A stretch of 64,000 nucleotides of DNA, from the NCBI RefSeq assembly GCF_045679555.1, contig NC_092091.1, positions 90,234,770-90,298,769 on the forward strand. The letters are read 5' to 3'. The DNA is from Salvelinus alpinus. Its lineage: Eukaryota > Chordata > Actinopteri > Salmoniformes > Salmonidae. A program made the position numbers and the translations under genes. Positions 1 to 22,329 of the stretch are shown here, piece by piece; position 1 is the stretch's first letter; every line of letters begins with the position of its first letter. The notes under the pieces are model-generated. The model worked only from the letters and a program-made list of their open reading frames with translations, was not told the origin of the DNA and made no database searches.

Positions 1-1672
1 CTTAATGACTGACCTTAACCATTCACTTAATGACTGACCTTAACCATTCACTTAATGACTGACCTTAACCATTCACTTAATGACTCACCTTAACCATTCA
101 CTTAATGACTCACCTTAACCATTCACTTAATGACTCACCTTAACCATTCACTTAATGACTGACCTTAACCATTCACTTAATGACTCACCTTAACCATTCA
201 CTTAATGACTCACCTTAACCATTAACTTAATTACTCACCTTAACCATTCACTTAATGACTCACCTTAACCATTCAGAGTTAAATGACTAACCTTAACCAT
301 TCAGAGTTAATAACTCACCTTAACCATTCGGAGTTAATGTCTAACCTTAACCATTCAGAGTTAATGACTCACCTCAACCATTCAGAGTTAATGCCTAACC
401 TTAACCATTCAGAGTTAATGCCTAACCTTAACCATTCAGAGTTAATGCCTCACCTTAACCATTCTGAGTTAATGACTCACCTTACCCATTCAGAGTTAAT
501 GTCTAACCTTAACCATTCAGAGTTAATGCCTCACCTTAACCATTCTGAGTTAATGACTCACCTTACCCATTCAGAGTTAATGACTCACCTTAACCATTCT
601 TAGTTAATGACTCACCTTACCCATTCAGAGTTAATGACTCACCTTAACCATTCAGAGTTAATGACTCACCTTAACCATTCTTAGTTAATGACTCACCTTA
701 CCCATTCAGAGTTAATGACTCACCTTAACCATTCTTAGTTAATGACTCACCTTACCCATTCAGAGTTAATGACTCACCTTAACCATTCTTAGTTAATGAC
801 TCACCTTACCCATTCAGAGTTAATGACTCACCTTAACCATTCTTAGTTAATGACTCACCTTAACCATTCTTAGTTAATGACTCACCTTAACCATTCAGAG
901 TTAATGACTCACCTTAACCATCCAGAGTTAATGACTCACCTTACCCATTCAGAGTTAATGACTCACCTTAACCATTCAGAGTTAATGACTCACCTTACCC
1001 ATTCAGAGTTAATGACTCACCTTAACCATTCAGAGTTAATGACTCACCTTAACCATCCAGAGTTAATGACTCACCTTACCCATTCAGAGTTAATGACTCA
1101 CCTTACCCATTCAGAGTTAATGACTCACCTTACCCATTCAGAGTTAATGACTCACCTTACCCATTCAGAGTTAATGACTCACCTTACCCATTCAGAGTTA
1201 ATGACTCACCTTAACCATTCAGAGTTAATGACTCACCTTAACCATTCACTTAATGACTCACCTTAACCATTCACTTAATGACTCACCTTAACCATCCAGA
1301 GTTAATGACTCACCTTAACCATTCACTTAATGACTCACCTTAACCATCCAGAGTTAATGACTCACCTTACCCATTCAGAGTTAATGACTCACCTTACCCA
1401 TTCAGAGTTAATGACTCACCTTAACCATCCAGAGTTAATGACTCACCTTACCCATTCAGAGTTAATGACTCACCTTAACCATTCAGAGTTAATGACTCAC
1501 CTTAACCATCCAGAGTTAATGACTCACCTTACCCATTCAGAGTTAATGACTCACCTTAACCATCCAGAGTTAATGACTCACCTTAACCATTCAGAGTTAA
1601 TGACTCACCTTAACCATCCAGAGTTAATGACTCACCTTACCCATTCAGAGTTAATGACTCACCTTACCCATT
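1..1672. repeat. Minisatellite, 25- to 27-bp unit
   Basis: Tandem array running in from the left window edge. The unit is about 25 bp at the start (TTAATGACTGACCTTAACC plus ATTCAC) and becomes 27 bp from about 270 by gaining an AGAG ending. There are about 60 copies with few point variants. Because 27 is a multiple of three, long open frames encoding Thr-His-Leu-Asn-His-Ser-Glu-Leu-Met repeats arise by chance. I see no promoter, splice context or coding logic. Confidence 0.95.
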
Positions 1673-1868
1673 CATATCTTAACCTTAAACGCTTTTTGGC
1701 GTTTTGGAACAACTTTGAAATGTGACGTTTGAGAAACGTGAAAGAACGTCGAATTGTGATGTGAGAGTGTGAGAGCTTGTTGTGCATTCCTGCTGTTCCC
1801 TCATGCAGACCATCTGGCCATACTGTTATCTCACCTGGACCTTACATAATGGCAGCTCTGTTTACTAT
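1673..1868. other. Unique spacer
   Basis: Short non-repetitive stretch between the first minisatellite and the GT microsatellite. I recognise nothing coding or regulatory in it. Confidence 0.5.
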
Positions 1869-2140
1869 CTGTGTGTGTGTGTGTGTGTGTGTGTGCTTCT
1901 GTTTGTGTGTGTGTGTGTGTTTGTGTGTGTGCGTCTGTGTTTGTATTTGTGTGTGTGCGTCTGTGTGTGTAGGTGTTTGCAGTGGTGGAAAAAGTATTCT
2001 TTTGAATCCCTCTCTGCCTTTGAGAGAGAGAGATACATAGTTATCTCTCTCTGCCTCTCTCAGTCTCTCTCTCTTTGCGTCTCTGCGTGTCTCTCTCTCC
2101 CTCTCTGCCTCTGCATCTCTCTCTCTGCGTCTCTCTCTCA

Positions 2141-3196
2141 ATTCAATTCAATTCAATTCAAGGGGCTTTATTGGCATGGGAAACATGTGTTAACATTGCC
2201 AAAGCAAGTGAGGTAGGTAATATACAAAAGTCAAATAAACAATAAAAATGAACAGTAAACATTACACATACAGAAGTTTCAAAACAATAAAGACATTACA
2301 AATGTCATATTATATATATGCAGTGTTGTAACAATGTACAAATGGTTAAAGCACACAAGTTAAAATAAATAAACATAAATATGGGTTGTATTTACAGTGG
2401 TGTTTGTTCTTCACTGGTTGCCCTTTTCTTGTGGCAACAGGTCACAAATCTTGCTGCTGTGATGGCACACTGTGGAATTTCACCCAGTAGATATGGGAGT
2501 TTATCAAAATTGGATTTGTTTTCGAATTCTTTGTGGATCTGTGTAATCTGAGGGAAATATGTCTCTCTAATATGGTCATACATTGGGCAGGAGGTTAGGA
2601 AGTGCAGCTCAGTTTCCACCTCATTTTGTGGGCAGTGTGCACATAGCCTGTCTTCTCTTGAGAGCCATGTCTGCCTACGGCGGCCTTTCTCAATAGCAAG
2701 GCTATGCTCACTGAGTCTGTACATAGTCAAAGCTTTCCTTAAGTTTGGGTCAGTCACAGTGGTCAGGTATTCTGCCACTGTGTACTCTCTGTTTAGGGCC
2801 AAATAGCATTCTAGTTTGCTCTGTTTTTTTGTTAATTCTTTCCAATGTGTCAAGTAATTATCTTTTTGTTTTCTCATGATTTGGTTGGGTCTAATTGTGC
2901 TGTTGTCCTGGGGCTCTGTGGGGTGTGTTTGTGTTTGTGAACAGAGCCCTAGGACCAGCTTGCTTAGGGGACTCTTCTCCAGGTTCATCTCTCTGTAGGT
3001 GATGGCTTTGTTATGGAAGGTTTGGGAATCGCTTCCTTTTAGGTGGTTGTAGAATTTAACGGCTCTTTTCTGGATTTTGATAATTAGTGGGTATCGGCCT
3101 AATTCTGCTCTGCATGCATTATTTGGTGTTCTACGTTGTACACGGAGGATATTTTTGCAGAATTCTGCATGCAGAGTCTCAATTTGGTGTTTGTCC
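2141..3196 (-). mobile_element. 5'-truncated LINE (non-LTR retrotransposon) 3' end
   Basis: Minus-strand LINE fragment inserted in the TC tract. Read on the minus strand it ends in a short (TTGAA)n tail (complement of AATTCAATTCAATTCAATTC at 2141-2160), preceded by an A+T-rich 3' UTR and the end of the second open reading frame. Its 5' border near 3196 abuts TC repeats again. Truncation at the 5' end is typical of target-primed reverse transcription. The second copy of the host block has no such insertion. Confidence 0.85.
2392..3190 (-). pseudogene. LINE ORF2 C-terminal region (truncated)
   Basis: About 265 in-frame residues of the C-terminal part of a LINE ORF2 protein, downstream of the reverse transcriptase domain. 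It contains a CCHC zinc-finger-like motif (C-A-H-C, then H and C further on, near 2610-2650). The apparent N-terminal extension into Arg-Glu repeats is only read-through of the flanking GA microsatellite. The endonuclease and reverse transcriptase domains are missing, so the fragment is not functional. I cannot assign the clade firmly. Confidence 0.75.
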
Positions 3197-3538
<342 letters not shown>

Positions 3539-3809
3539 GAGGGATTGAAAGGTGCCATAATTCTGTCCTGCTTGAGCATTCTCAGTATTTTTACTGAAGT
3601 ACTTTACACCACTGTGTTGCCCTGCAGCGTGTGTGTTTGTGTATATGTGTGTGTTGCCCTGCCGTGTGTTTGTGTGTGTGTTGCACTGCCGTGTTTGTGT
3701 GTGTGTTGCCCTACCGTGTGTGTTTGTGTGTGTGTGTTGTCCTGCCGTGTGTTTGTGTATATGTATGTGTTGCCCTGCCGTGTGTTTGTGTGTGTGTTGC
3801 CCTGCCCTG

Positions 3810-3846
<37 letters not shown>

Positions 3847-3953
3847 GCCCTGCCGTGTGTGTGTGTGTGTGTTCCAACAAGGCTTGAATTCAGTGGGTTT
3901 GAATCGGTGCCATCCGATGAATGTTTGTGCTGACTGTGTAGAAACTGTGCTGA

Positions 3954-4033
<80 letters not shown>

Positions 4034-4236
4034 TGTGTGTGCGTCTGTGTTTGTATTTGTGTGTGTGCGTCTGTGTGTGTAGGTGTTTGCAGTGGTGGAA
4101 AAAGTATTCTTTTGAATCCCTCTCTGCCTTTGAGAGAGAGAGATACATAGTTATCTCTCTCTGCCTCTCTCAGTCTCTCTCTCTTTGCGTCTCTGCGTGT
4201 CTCTCTCTCCCTCTCTGCCTCTGCATCTCTCTCTCT

Positions 4237-4614
<378 letters not shown>

Positions 4615-4883
4615 GGGATTGAAAGGTGCCATAATTCTGTCCTGCTTGAGCATTCTCAGTATTTTTACTGAAGTACTTTACACCACTGTGTTGCCCTGCA
4701 GCGTGTGTGTTTGTGTATATGTGTGTGTTGCCCTGCCGTGTGTTTGTGTGTGTGTTGCACTGCCGTGTTTGTGTGTGTGTTGCCCTACCGTGTGTGTTTG
4801 TGTGTGTGTGTTGTCCTGCCGTGTGTTTGTGTATATGTGTGTGTTGCCCTGCCGTGTGTTTGTGTGTGTGTTGCCCTGCCCTG

Positions 4884-4918
<35 letters not shown>

Positions 4919-5025
4919 GCCCTGCCGTGTGTGTGTGTGTGTGTTCCAACAAGGCTTGAATTCAGTGGGTTTGAATCGGTGCCATCCGATGAATGTTTGT
5001 GCTGACTGTGTAGAAACTGTGCTGA

Positions 5026-5389
<364 letters not shown>

Positions 5390-6690
5390 ACCCGAGGACA
5401 GAAGCCTCTGTTCCCTTTTATACAACCAATATCAAAGATCTTTTAGGACAGAACCCCCTGTTCCCTTTAATACAACCAATATCAAAGATCTTTTAGGACA
5501 GAACCCCCTGTTCCCTTTAATAGAACCAATATCAAAGATCTTTTAGGACAGAACCCTCTGTTCCCTTTAATACAACCAATATCAAAGATCTTTAAGGACA
5601 GAACCCCCTGTTCCCTTTAATACAACCAATATCAAAGATCTTTTAGGACAGAACCCTCTGTTCCCTTTAATACAACCAATATCAAAGATCTTTAAGGACA
5701 GAACCCCCTGTTCCCTTTAATACAACCAATATCAAAGATCTTTCAGGACAGAACCCCCTGTTCCCTTTAATACAACCAATATCAAAGATCTTTAAGGACA
5801 GAACCCCCTGTTCCCTTTAATACAACCAATATCAAAGATCTTTAAGGACAGAACCCCCTGTTCCCTTTAATACAACCAATATCAAAGATCTTTAAGGACA
5901 GAACCCCCTGTTCCCTTTAATACAACCAATATCAAAGATCTTTCAGGACAGAACCCCCTGTTCCCTTTAATACAACCAATATCAAAGATCTTTCAGGACA
6001 GAACCCCCTGTTCCCTTTAATACAACCAATATCAAAGATCTTTTAGGACAGAACCCCCTGTTCCCTTTAATAGAACCAATATCAAAGATCTTTAAGGACA
6101 GAACCCCCTGTTCCCTTTAATACAACCAATAACAAAGATATTTTTTGACAGAACCCCCTGTTCCCTTTAATACAACCAATATCAAAGATCTTTCAGGACA
6201 GAACCCCCTGTTCCCTTTAATACAACCAATATCAAAGATCTTTAAGGACAGAACCCCCTGTTCCCTTTAATACAACCAATATCAAAGATCTTTAAGGACA
6301 GAACCCCCTGTTCCCTTTAATACAACCAATATCAAAGATCTTTCAGGACAGAACCCCCTGTTCCCTTTAATACAACCAATATCAAAGATCTTTCAGGACA
6401 GAACCCCCTGTTCCCTTTAATACAACCAATATCAAAGATCTTTTAGGACAGAACCCTCTGTTCCCTTTAATACAACCAATATCAAAGATCTTTAAGGACA
6501 GAACCCCCTGTTCCCTTTAATAGAACCAATATCAAAGATATTTTAGGACAGAACCCTCTGTTCCCTTTAATACAACCAATATCAAAGATCTTTTAGGACA
6601 GAACCCTCTGTTCCCTTTAATACAACCAATATCAAAGATCTTTCAGGACAGAACCCCCTGTTCCCTTTAATACAACCAATATCAAAGATC
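5390..6690. repeat. Minisatellite, 50-bp unit
   Basis: About 26 copies of a 50-bp unit beginning AGGACAGAACCCCCTGTTCC and ending in ATCAAAGATCTTT. Copies differ at a handful of sites (CCCCC or CCCTC, TTTT/TTTA/TTTC before AGGACA), so they are highly homogenised. Non-coding. Confidence 0.97.
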
Positions 6691-7740
6691 TTTTGGTCCC
6701 TCTTGTTAAATATAGATGTGGTCCCTCTTGTTAAATATAGATGTGGTCCCTCTTGTTAAATATAGATGTGGTCCCTCTTGTTAAATATAGATGTGGAGTG
6801 GTCCCTCTTGTTAAATGTAGATGTGGTCCCTCTTGTTAAATATAGATGTGGAGTGGTCCCTCTTGTTAAATATAGATGTGGTCCCTCTTGTTAAATATAG
6901 ATGTGGTCCCTCTTGTTAAATATAGATGTGGTCCCTCTTGTTAAATGTAGATGTGGTCCCTCTTGTTAAATATAGATGTGGTCCCTCTTGTTAAATATAG
7001 ATGTGGTCCCTCTTGTTAACTATAGATGTGGTCCCTCTTGTTAAATGTAGATGTGGTCCCTCTTGTTAAATATAGATGTGGAGTGGTCCCTCTTGTTAAA
7101 TGTAGATGTGGTCCCTCTTGTTAAATATAGATGTGGAGTGGTCCCTCTTGTTAAATGTAGATGTGGTCCCTCTTGTTAAATATAGATGTGGTCCCTCTTG
7201 TTAAATATAGATGTGGTCCCTCTTGTTAAATATAGATGTGGTCCCTCTTGTTAAATATAGATGTGGAGTGGTCCCTCTTGTTAAATGTAGATGTGGTCCC
7301 TCTTGTTAAATATAGATGTGGTCCCTCTTGTTAAATGTAGATGTGGTCCCTCTTGTTAACTATAGATGTGGTCCCTCTTGTTAAATGTAGATGTGGTCCC
7401 TCTTGTTAAATATAGATGTGGAGTGGTCCCTCTTGTTAAATGTAGATGTGGTCCCTCTTGTTAAATATAGATGTGGAGTGGTCCCTCTTGTTAAATGTAG
7501 ATGTGGTCCCTCTTGTTAAATATAGATGTGGTCCCTCTTGTTAAATGTAGATGTGGTCCCTCTTGTTAAATATAGATGTGGTCCCTCTTGTTAAATGTAG
7601 ATGTGGTCCCTCTTGTTAAATATAGATGTGGAGTGGTCCCTCTTGTTAAATATAGATGTGGTCCCTCTTGTTAAATATAGATGTGGTCCCTCTTGTTAAA
7701 TATAGATGTGGAGTGGTTCCTCTTGTTACATGTAGATGTG
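6691..7740. repeat. Minisatellite, 25/30-bp unit
   Basis: About 40 copies of a 25-bp unit (GGTCCCTCTTGTTAAATATA plus GATGT), with an interspersed 30-bp variant that gains GGAGT. It directly abuts the 50-bp array. Non-coding. Confidence 0.97.
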
Positions 7741-7870
7741 GATTTTACAAACTAATCTACACTGTGGTTAACTAAACCAATCTAATCTAACTATACAAAC
7801 TAATTTACACTGTGGTTAACTAAACCAATCTAATCTAAATATACAAACTAATCTACACTGTGAGAAACAA
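7741..7870. repeat. Short tandem repeat upstream of lectin A, about 50-bp unit
   Basis: Two to three copies of a unit containing ACAAACTAATCTACACTGTGG. A related 48-bp array precedes lectin B (30010-30215), so the seed existed before the two genes duplicated. Confidence 0.85.
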
Positions 7871-7875
7871 ACATG

Positions 7876-8060
7876 GTTCTCAGAAAATAAGTCTGGAGTC
7901 ACATGGTGGTGGTTAGTGTCGTCCTATTGGTTAGACAGTTTCCCCTTTAATGAGGTTGACAGTTAAAACTGTCTCTGACATTAGACTGAGTCACACAGAG
8001 GCTCCAGCTGTGCAGCGAACAGACACAAACCTACAACTGAGATAACAGCAGACATTACAA
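7876..8060 (+). promoter_or_regulatory. Conserved 5' flank of lectin A (probable promoter / 5' UTR)
   Basis: This block is nearly identical to 30235-30400 upstream of lectin B, while the surrounding sequence has diverged into different repeats. It holds an inverted CCAAT element (CCTATTGGTT near 7921) and a canonical AP-1 site TGAGTCA near 7987. Conservation between paralogues and position just upstream of exon 1 suggest promoter or 5' UTR function. The transcription start cannot be read from the sequence. Confidence 0.55.
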
Positions 8061-8770
8061 CAGTAGAAGTTACAACAGTAGAAGATACAACAGTAGAAGT
8101 TACAACAGTAGAAGTTACAACAGTAGAAGTTACAACAGCAGACATTACAACAGTAGAAGTTACAACAGTAGAAGTTACAACAGTAGAAGTTACAACAGCA
8201 GAAGTTACAACAGTAGAAGATACAAGAGAAGAAGTTACAAGAGAAGAAGCTACAACAGTAGAAGTTACAACAGTAGAAGTTACAAGAGTAGAAGCTACAA
8301 CAGTAGAAGTTACAACAGTAGAAGCTACAAGAGTAGAAGATACAACAGTAGAAGTTACAAGAGTAGAAGCTACAAGAGTAGAAGATACAACAGTAGAAGT
8401 TACAAGAGTAGAAGCTACAAGAGTAGAAGTTACAACAGTAGAAGCTACAAGAGTAGAAGATACAACAGTAGAAGTTACAAGAGTAGAAGCTACAACAGTA
8501 GAAGTTACAACAGTAGAAGTTACAAGAGTAGAAGATACAACAGTAGAAGTTACAAGAGTAGAAGCTACAAGAGTAGAAGATACAACAGTAGAAGTTACAA
8601 GAGTAGAAGCTACAAGAGTAGAAGTTACAACAGTAGAAGCTACAAGAGTAGAAGATACAACAGTAGAAGTTACAAGAGTAGAAGCTACAACAGTAGAAGT
8701 TACAACAGTAGAAGTTACAAGAGTAGAAGATACAACAGTAGAAGTTACAACAGTAGAAGTTACAAGAGTC
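8052..8770. repeat. 15-bp tandem repeat upstream of the lectin A start codon
   Basis: About 48 copies of a 15-bp unit (TACAACAGTAGAAGT, with CAACAG/CAAGAG and GTT/GCT/GAT variants) lie between the conserved upstream block and the exon 1 ATG at 8805. The equivalent array at lectin B has only about 8 copies. If transcription starts in the conserved block, the array is 5' UTR. The long minus-strand open frame of Cys-Asn-Phe-Tyr repeats is an artefact of the 15-bp period. Confidence 0.93.
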
Positions 8771-8804
8771 TGCTGTTACTGCATTTGACCACAAGCGTAT
8801 AAAG

Positions 8805-17487
<8,683 letters not shown>

Positions 17488-18124
17488 GATTCATCCTCTG
17501 TACTCTCTGAACTGCTAAATAAGATTATGCTAAGTACTATCAATCATAAACTATTTTCTGCATATTCAATTTACCTTCAAGTACATGCAATATATAACAA
17601 TGCAAATGTATAATACATTATAATAAAATAACAAAACATATGCAATAACAATACAATGAATTGATAACAGAAAGACTGTTCTCTCTGTTGTCGTGGAAAT
17701 TCACCACTAAGGACTGAAATTCAAAGGAAATGAATCAATCTTTATTATCACAGTCGTAGAGGTTTATTGACTCAATACAAGCCTGATGTTAATTTTTATT
17801 TGTGTTACTTTTTTGTTTAGTTTACATGGTAAATATTTTCTTAACTCTTCTTGAACTGCACTGTTGGTTAAGGGCTTGTAAGTAAGCATTTCACGATAAA
17901 GTCTACACTTGTTGTATTCGGCGCATTTTACAAATAAAGTTTGATTTGATTTGAGACTCTTTATACTGCGACAAAAACAAGTCATATCAGCACGGTTGGT
18001 TCCTGCATGAGACTGACTGATACCACACAAGGCTTTTTACCTTGAAACTGAGATACTCCTTTTGGTTCCCAGAGCAATGTTCTGGGTGTACGGTGAAAAT
18101 GCCTATACAGTGAGAGTGTTGATT
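17488..18124 (+). other. 3' UTR and 3' flank of lectin A
   Basis: Closely matches 45757-46385 after lectin B. AATAAA at 17622-17627 is the probable polyadenylation signal (AATAAA at 45895-45900 in B). The stretch 17780-17956 is the 3' tail of a salmonid LINE/SINE (GTAAGCATTTCACGATAAAG to AAATAAAGTTTGATTTGATT), also present in B, and may itself supply a cleavage signal. Confidence 0.65.
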
Positions 18125-18950
18125 CCTCCCATGTACTGTCAATCAGTTACTCCCATGTACAGTCAATCAGTTACTCCCATGTACTGTCAATCAGTTACTC
18201 CCATGTACAGTCAATCAGTTACTCCCATGTACTGTCAATCAGTTACTCCCATGTACTGTCAATCAGTTACTCCCATGTACTGTCAATCAGTTACTCGCAT
18301 GTACTGTCAATCAGTTACTCCCATGTACTGTCAATCAGTTACTCCCATGTACTGTCAATCAGTTACTCCCATGTAGTGTCAATCAGTTACTCCCATGTAC
18401 AGTCAATCAGTTACTCCCATGTACTGTCAATCAGTTACTCCCATGTACTGTCAATCAGTTACTCCCATGTACTGTCAATCAGTTACTCCCATGTACAGTC
18501 AATCAGTTACTCCCATGTACTGTCAATCAGTTACTCCCATGTACTGTCAATCAGTTACTCCCATGTACTGTCAATCAGTTACTCCCATGTACTGTCAATC
18601 AGTTACTCCCATGTACTGTCAATCAGTTACTCCCATGTACTGTCAATCAGTTACTCCCATGTACTGTCAATCAGTTACTCCCATGTACTGTCAATCAGTT
18701 ACTCCCATGTACTGTCAATCAGTTACTCCCATGTACTGTCAATCAGTTACTCCCATGTACTGTCAATCAGTTACTCCCATGTACTGTCAATCAGTTACTC
18801 CCATGTACTGTCAATCAGTTACTCCCATGTACTGTCAATCAGTTACTCCCATGTACTGTCAATCAGTTACTCCCATGTACTGTCAATCAGTTACTCGCAT
18901 GTACTGTCAATCAGTTACTCCCATGTACTGTCAATCAGTTACTCGCACAA
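18125..18950. repeat. Minisatellite, 24-bp unit, 3' of lectin A
   Basis: About 34 copies of GTACTGTCAATCAGTTACTC plus CCAT, with GTACAGTC variants. The homologous site after lectin B (46386-46430) has only one or two copies. Confidence 0.97.
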
Positions 18951-18984
18951 ATCCAACCAAGTTGGATATTAGAAAAACAGCATT

Positions 18985-20265
18985 ATTCTAAACATACGAG
19001 TGGATAAACAGAGAGAAAATGTCACACTATTATATAATAGTTGATCTAACATGGAGTCTAGAAGGACTGTTCTCTACTGTATAATAGTTGATCTAACATG
19101 GAGTCTAGAAGGACTGTTCTCTACTGTATAATAGTTGATCTAACATGGAGTCTAGAAGGACTGTTCTCTCTACTGTATAATAGTTGATCTAACATGGAGT
19201 CTAGAAGGACTGTTCTCTACTGTATAATAGTTGATCTAACATGGAGTCTAGAAGGACTGTTCTCTCTACTGTATAATAGTTGATCTATTATGGAGTCTAG
19301 AGTGACTGTTCTCTACTGTATAATAGTTGATCTAACATGGAGTCTAGAAGGACTCTTCTCTACTGTATAATAGTTGATCTAACATGGAGTCTAGAAGGAC
19401 TGTTCTCTACTGTATAATAGTTGATCTATTATGGAGTCTAGAAGGACTGTTCTCTACTGTATAATAGTTGATCTATTATGGAGTCTAGAAGGACTGTTCT
19501 CTACTGTTTAATAGTTGATCTAACATGGAGTCTGGAAGGACTGTTCTCTACTGTATAATAGTTGATCTAACATGGAGTCTAGAAGGAGTTTTCTCTACTG
19601 TATAATAGTTGATCTAACATGGAGTCTAGGAGGACTGTTCTCTCTTCTGTACCACAGAAAGCACTGAGCTAGGCTGAAACACCGGCATTTTGGAGCTGCC
19701 TTACTCAAGACAGAGACCATGTTTGTATTCGGCTTTATTAACTCAATATTTTTTTTTAACATTGTTTGCAAACTATGTGACTTTATTTATTGCAAAAATA
19801 ACATGCAAAACAGGCAAAGAAAATGTTCTGTTCTCTACTGTATAATAGTTGATCTAACATGGAGTCTAGAAGGACTGTTCTCTCTACTGTATAATAGTTG
19901 ATCTATTATGGAGTCTAGAGTGACTGTTCTCTACTGTATAATAGTTGATCTAACAGGGAGTCTAGAAGGACTCTTCTCTACTGTATAATAGTTGATCTAA
20001 CATGGAGTCTAGAAGGACTGTTCTCTACTGTATAATAGTTGATCTATTATGGAGTCTAGAAGGACTGTTCTCTACTGTATAATAGTTGATCTATTATGGA
20101 GTCTAGAAGGACTGTTCTCTACTGTTTAATAGTTGATCTAACATGGAGTCTGGAAGGACTGTTCTCTACTGTATAATAGTTGATCTAACATGGAGTCTAG
20201 AAGGAGTTTTCTCTACTGTATAATAGTTGATCTAACATGGAGTCTAGGAGGACTGTTCTCTCTTC
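18985..20265. repeat. Minisatellite, 47-bp unit, in a 618-bp tandem duplication
   Basis: Copies of a 47-bp unit (CTACTGTATAATAGTTGATC, TAACATGGAGTCTAGAAGG, ACTGTTCT). From about 19206 a 618-bp segment containing part of the array and about 175 bp of unique sequence (ACCACAGAAAGCACTGAGC to CAAAGAAAATGTT) is followed directly by a second, almost identical copy ending near 20443. The same 47-bp repeat occurs with about six copies after lectin B (46515-46810). Confidence 0.93.
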
Positions 20266-20443
20266 TGTACCACAGAAAGCACTGAGCTAGGCTGAAACAC
20301 CGGCATTTTGGAGCTGCCTTACTCAAGACAGAGACCATGTTTGTATTCGGCTTTATTAACTCAATATTTTTTTTTAACATTGTTTGCAAACTATGTGACT
20401 TTATTTATTGCAAAAATAACATGCAAAACAGGCAAAGAAAATG

Positions 20444-20689
20444 TTATAAATTATTTTTACATAAATATATTTTTTATCTAAACAGGTGAGGCCCTGAACT
20501 TGCAGAGTTCACAATCTCATTTTCAAGTCCTTGTTTAAAAAATAACTATATTTTGGAGATTATTCAGTTTTCAAATAACCGAAAGTGAGCGAGAAAAAAG
20601 GCCATTCTTGAACATGGGGTGAGACATTCTTATTAATTTGAAAAATGAAGCCAGTTTGTTATTTAGAATTCTTTATGTTTTTATAGGGA
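20444..20689. other. Intergenic sequence, nothing recognised
   Basis: A+T-rich non-coding sequence after the 618-bp duplication. Confidence 0.4.
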
Positions 20690-20815
20690 GAGAGACCAAA
20701 AGCCCACCGTCGCCTCATGGGTCTCCCGGTCGATGCCCGGACGGGTATCGAACCAGCATCTGTAGCGATGCAGTTTGCCTTAGACCACTGCACCACTAGG
20801 GAGGTTCCATCCTCA
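20690..20815 (-). mobile_element. tRNA-derived SINE (minus strand)
   Basis: On the minus strand, GTGGTGCAGTGGTCTAAGGC resembles a tRNA A box and GGTTCGATACC a B box, the two internal RNA polymerase III promoter elements. This is a salmonid tRNA-derived SINE head rather than a tRNA gene: there is no full cloverleaf. Confidence 0.75.
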
Positions 20816-22240
20816 AAGTTTAAAATTCTGATCAATTGCCATGCACAAAGTATCTTATTGTCCTGCAAAGAGCCCATAATGGTGCTGTACAACGTGACCG
20901 GTAGGAAGTAGAGCTACAGTAAGAGCAAAATAATCCTAACATTTCCACACCCTAATTGTAGTCTAACCAATACCCAAACGGAGATTTAGTGAAAATAATA
21001 TCTCATTGATTTATCAAGACCAGTCCCCATGCTTGTCTCAGAGCAGCGCTCCCTTGACCTCTAAATGCTGTCTTTTCCCCCTTCCGCTTGCCTCTTCCAT
21101 TCATTTTGAAAGAGTATTTTCCAGTAAGGATAATCAGTGCTCTAACTCCCCCTTGTGGTGGTCTGGAGCATTGACACAGTGATGCAGGGTACCGTACTAA
21201 ACTACAAATTACCTATAAGTCCCGCGGCAAAATCTCAAAACTGTTAGTTGAACAACCACTGTAGCCTCGCTATTGTTATTTTACTGTTGCTCTTTAATTA
21301 TTTGTTACTTTTATTTCTTATTTATCTTTTTTTTTAACTTAAGTCGTATTTGTCCAGAAAACTGCGTTGTTGATTAAAATCTTGTAAGAAAGCATTTCAA
21401 TGTAAGGTTTACCGAGACCTGTTGTAACCAAGGTATTTATTGAAACACAGGGGGGAAGATGGAGTGCAGGCCAGGGGAAGCTCGGGCGGGTTGCTAGAGA
21501 CCAGGTGCAGAGGCTGAAGCTGGAGCGAGAGGGGTTGAGACAGGGTAAGCAGGTCCAGAGGGGAATCCAAGGGAGCAGTAGAGTGGGGAATCCAGGACAG
21601 AGTAGCAGGATGACGAGATGTGGAACTGGAGACAGGGACCAGAGTCAGAGCGGGCAGAACTGTAGCGGCGAGGAAAACAGCGTCAGGCAGGAAAACAGGC
21701 ACAGCAGGGTAACAGGATCTGAATATTAACACATAGCTGAATGCATAGACTGCCTGAGCAGAGATTACGATCTGGCAGTGTGGAAAGCGCAGGGCTGAGT
21801 ATTTGTAGAGGTCTTGATTATGGAACGGGTTGCAGCTGGTGGGGATCTGCTCTGACTCCAGCACACCTGTCTCCGCCCAGACAATCACACACAGAGAGAG
21901 AGAGAGGGAGAGGGAGAGAGAGAGGGAGAGGGAGAGAGTACTGGGGGAGTGGCGGCAGGTCAAGGAGACACAGGATGAGCACTAGAGGGCGTTGCAGGAG
22001 GAGATGTGCAGGAGGATACATTTATATATGAGAACATAACGCTTGTTGTGACATCTGTATCCTGTAATTCCTACTTCAATTCCTGAACTTTGTCATGTTC
22101 TATAACTCAGTAAATAATTGATGTATTATGAAAATAAAACAATTAGTTAATTTATTAGAATTGTTTTAAAACCTTAAAGTAATTTAAATGACCGTTGCTG
22201 TAGAAAATGTTCCCCTTAGCCAGGCTTTGGAGGCTTTAAT
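20816..22240. other. Intergenic region with dispersed-repeat pieces
   Basis: Non-coding. The stretch 21290-21420 looks like a LINE/SINE 3' tail (AGAAAGCATTTCAATGTAAGG). 21420-22045 is purine-rich sequence with a GGGAGAGAGAGA tract at 21890-21940 and resembles a dispersed repeat I cannot name. Open frames here are short and have no family signature. Confidence 0.45.
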
Positions 22241-22329
22241 CTTCTATCTGTGTCTATGTGTGTGCTTGTGTGTGCGTGTGCGTGTGCGTGTGTGTGTGTG
22301 TGTGTGTATCCCTCTAACCCCCCCTCCTT

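Noticed and set aside
283-1725. Three open frames encoding M-T-H-L-N-H-S-E-L repeats
   Set aside because: They are a by-product of a 27-bp minisatellite without stop codons; no promoter, splice or family evidence.
7991-8794. 267-codon minus-strand frame of Cys-Asn-Phe-Tyr-Cys repeats (keratin-associated-like look)
   Set aside because: It is the antisense of a 15-bp repeat upstream of the lectin A start codon; the period alone keeps it open.
20690-20815. Possible tRNA gene
   Set aside because: A and B boxes are present, but no complete cloverleaf or anticodon arm; it fits a SINE head.
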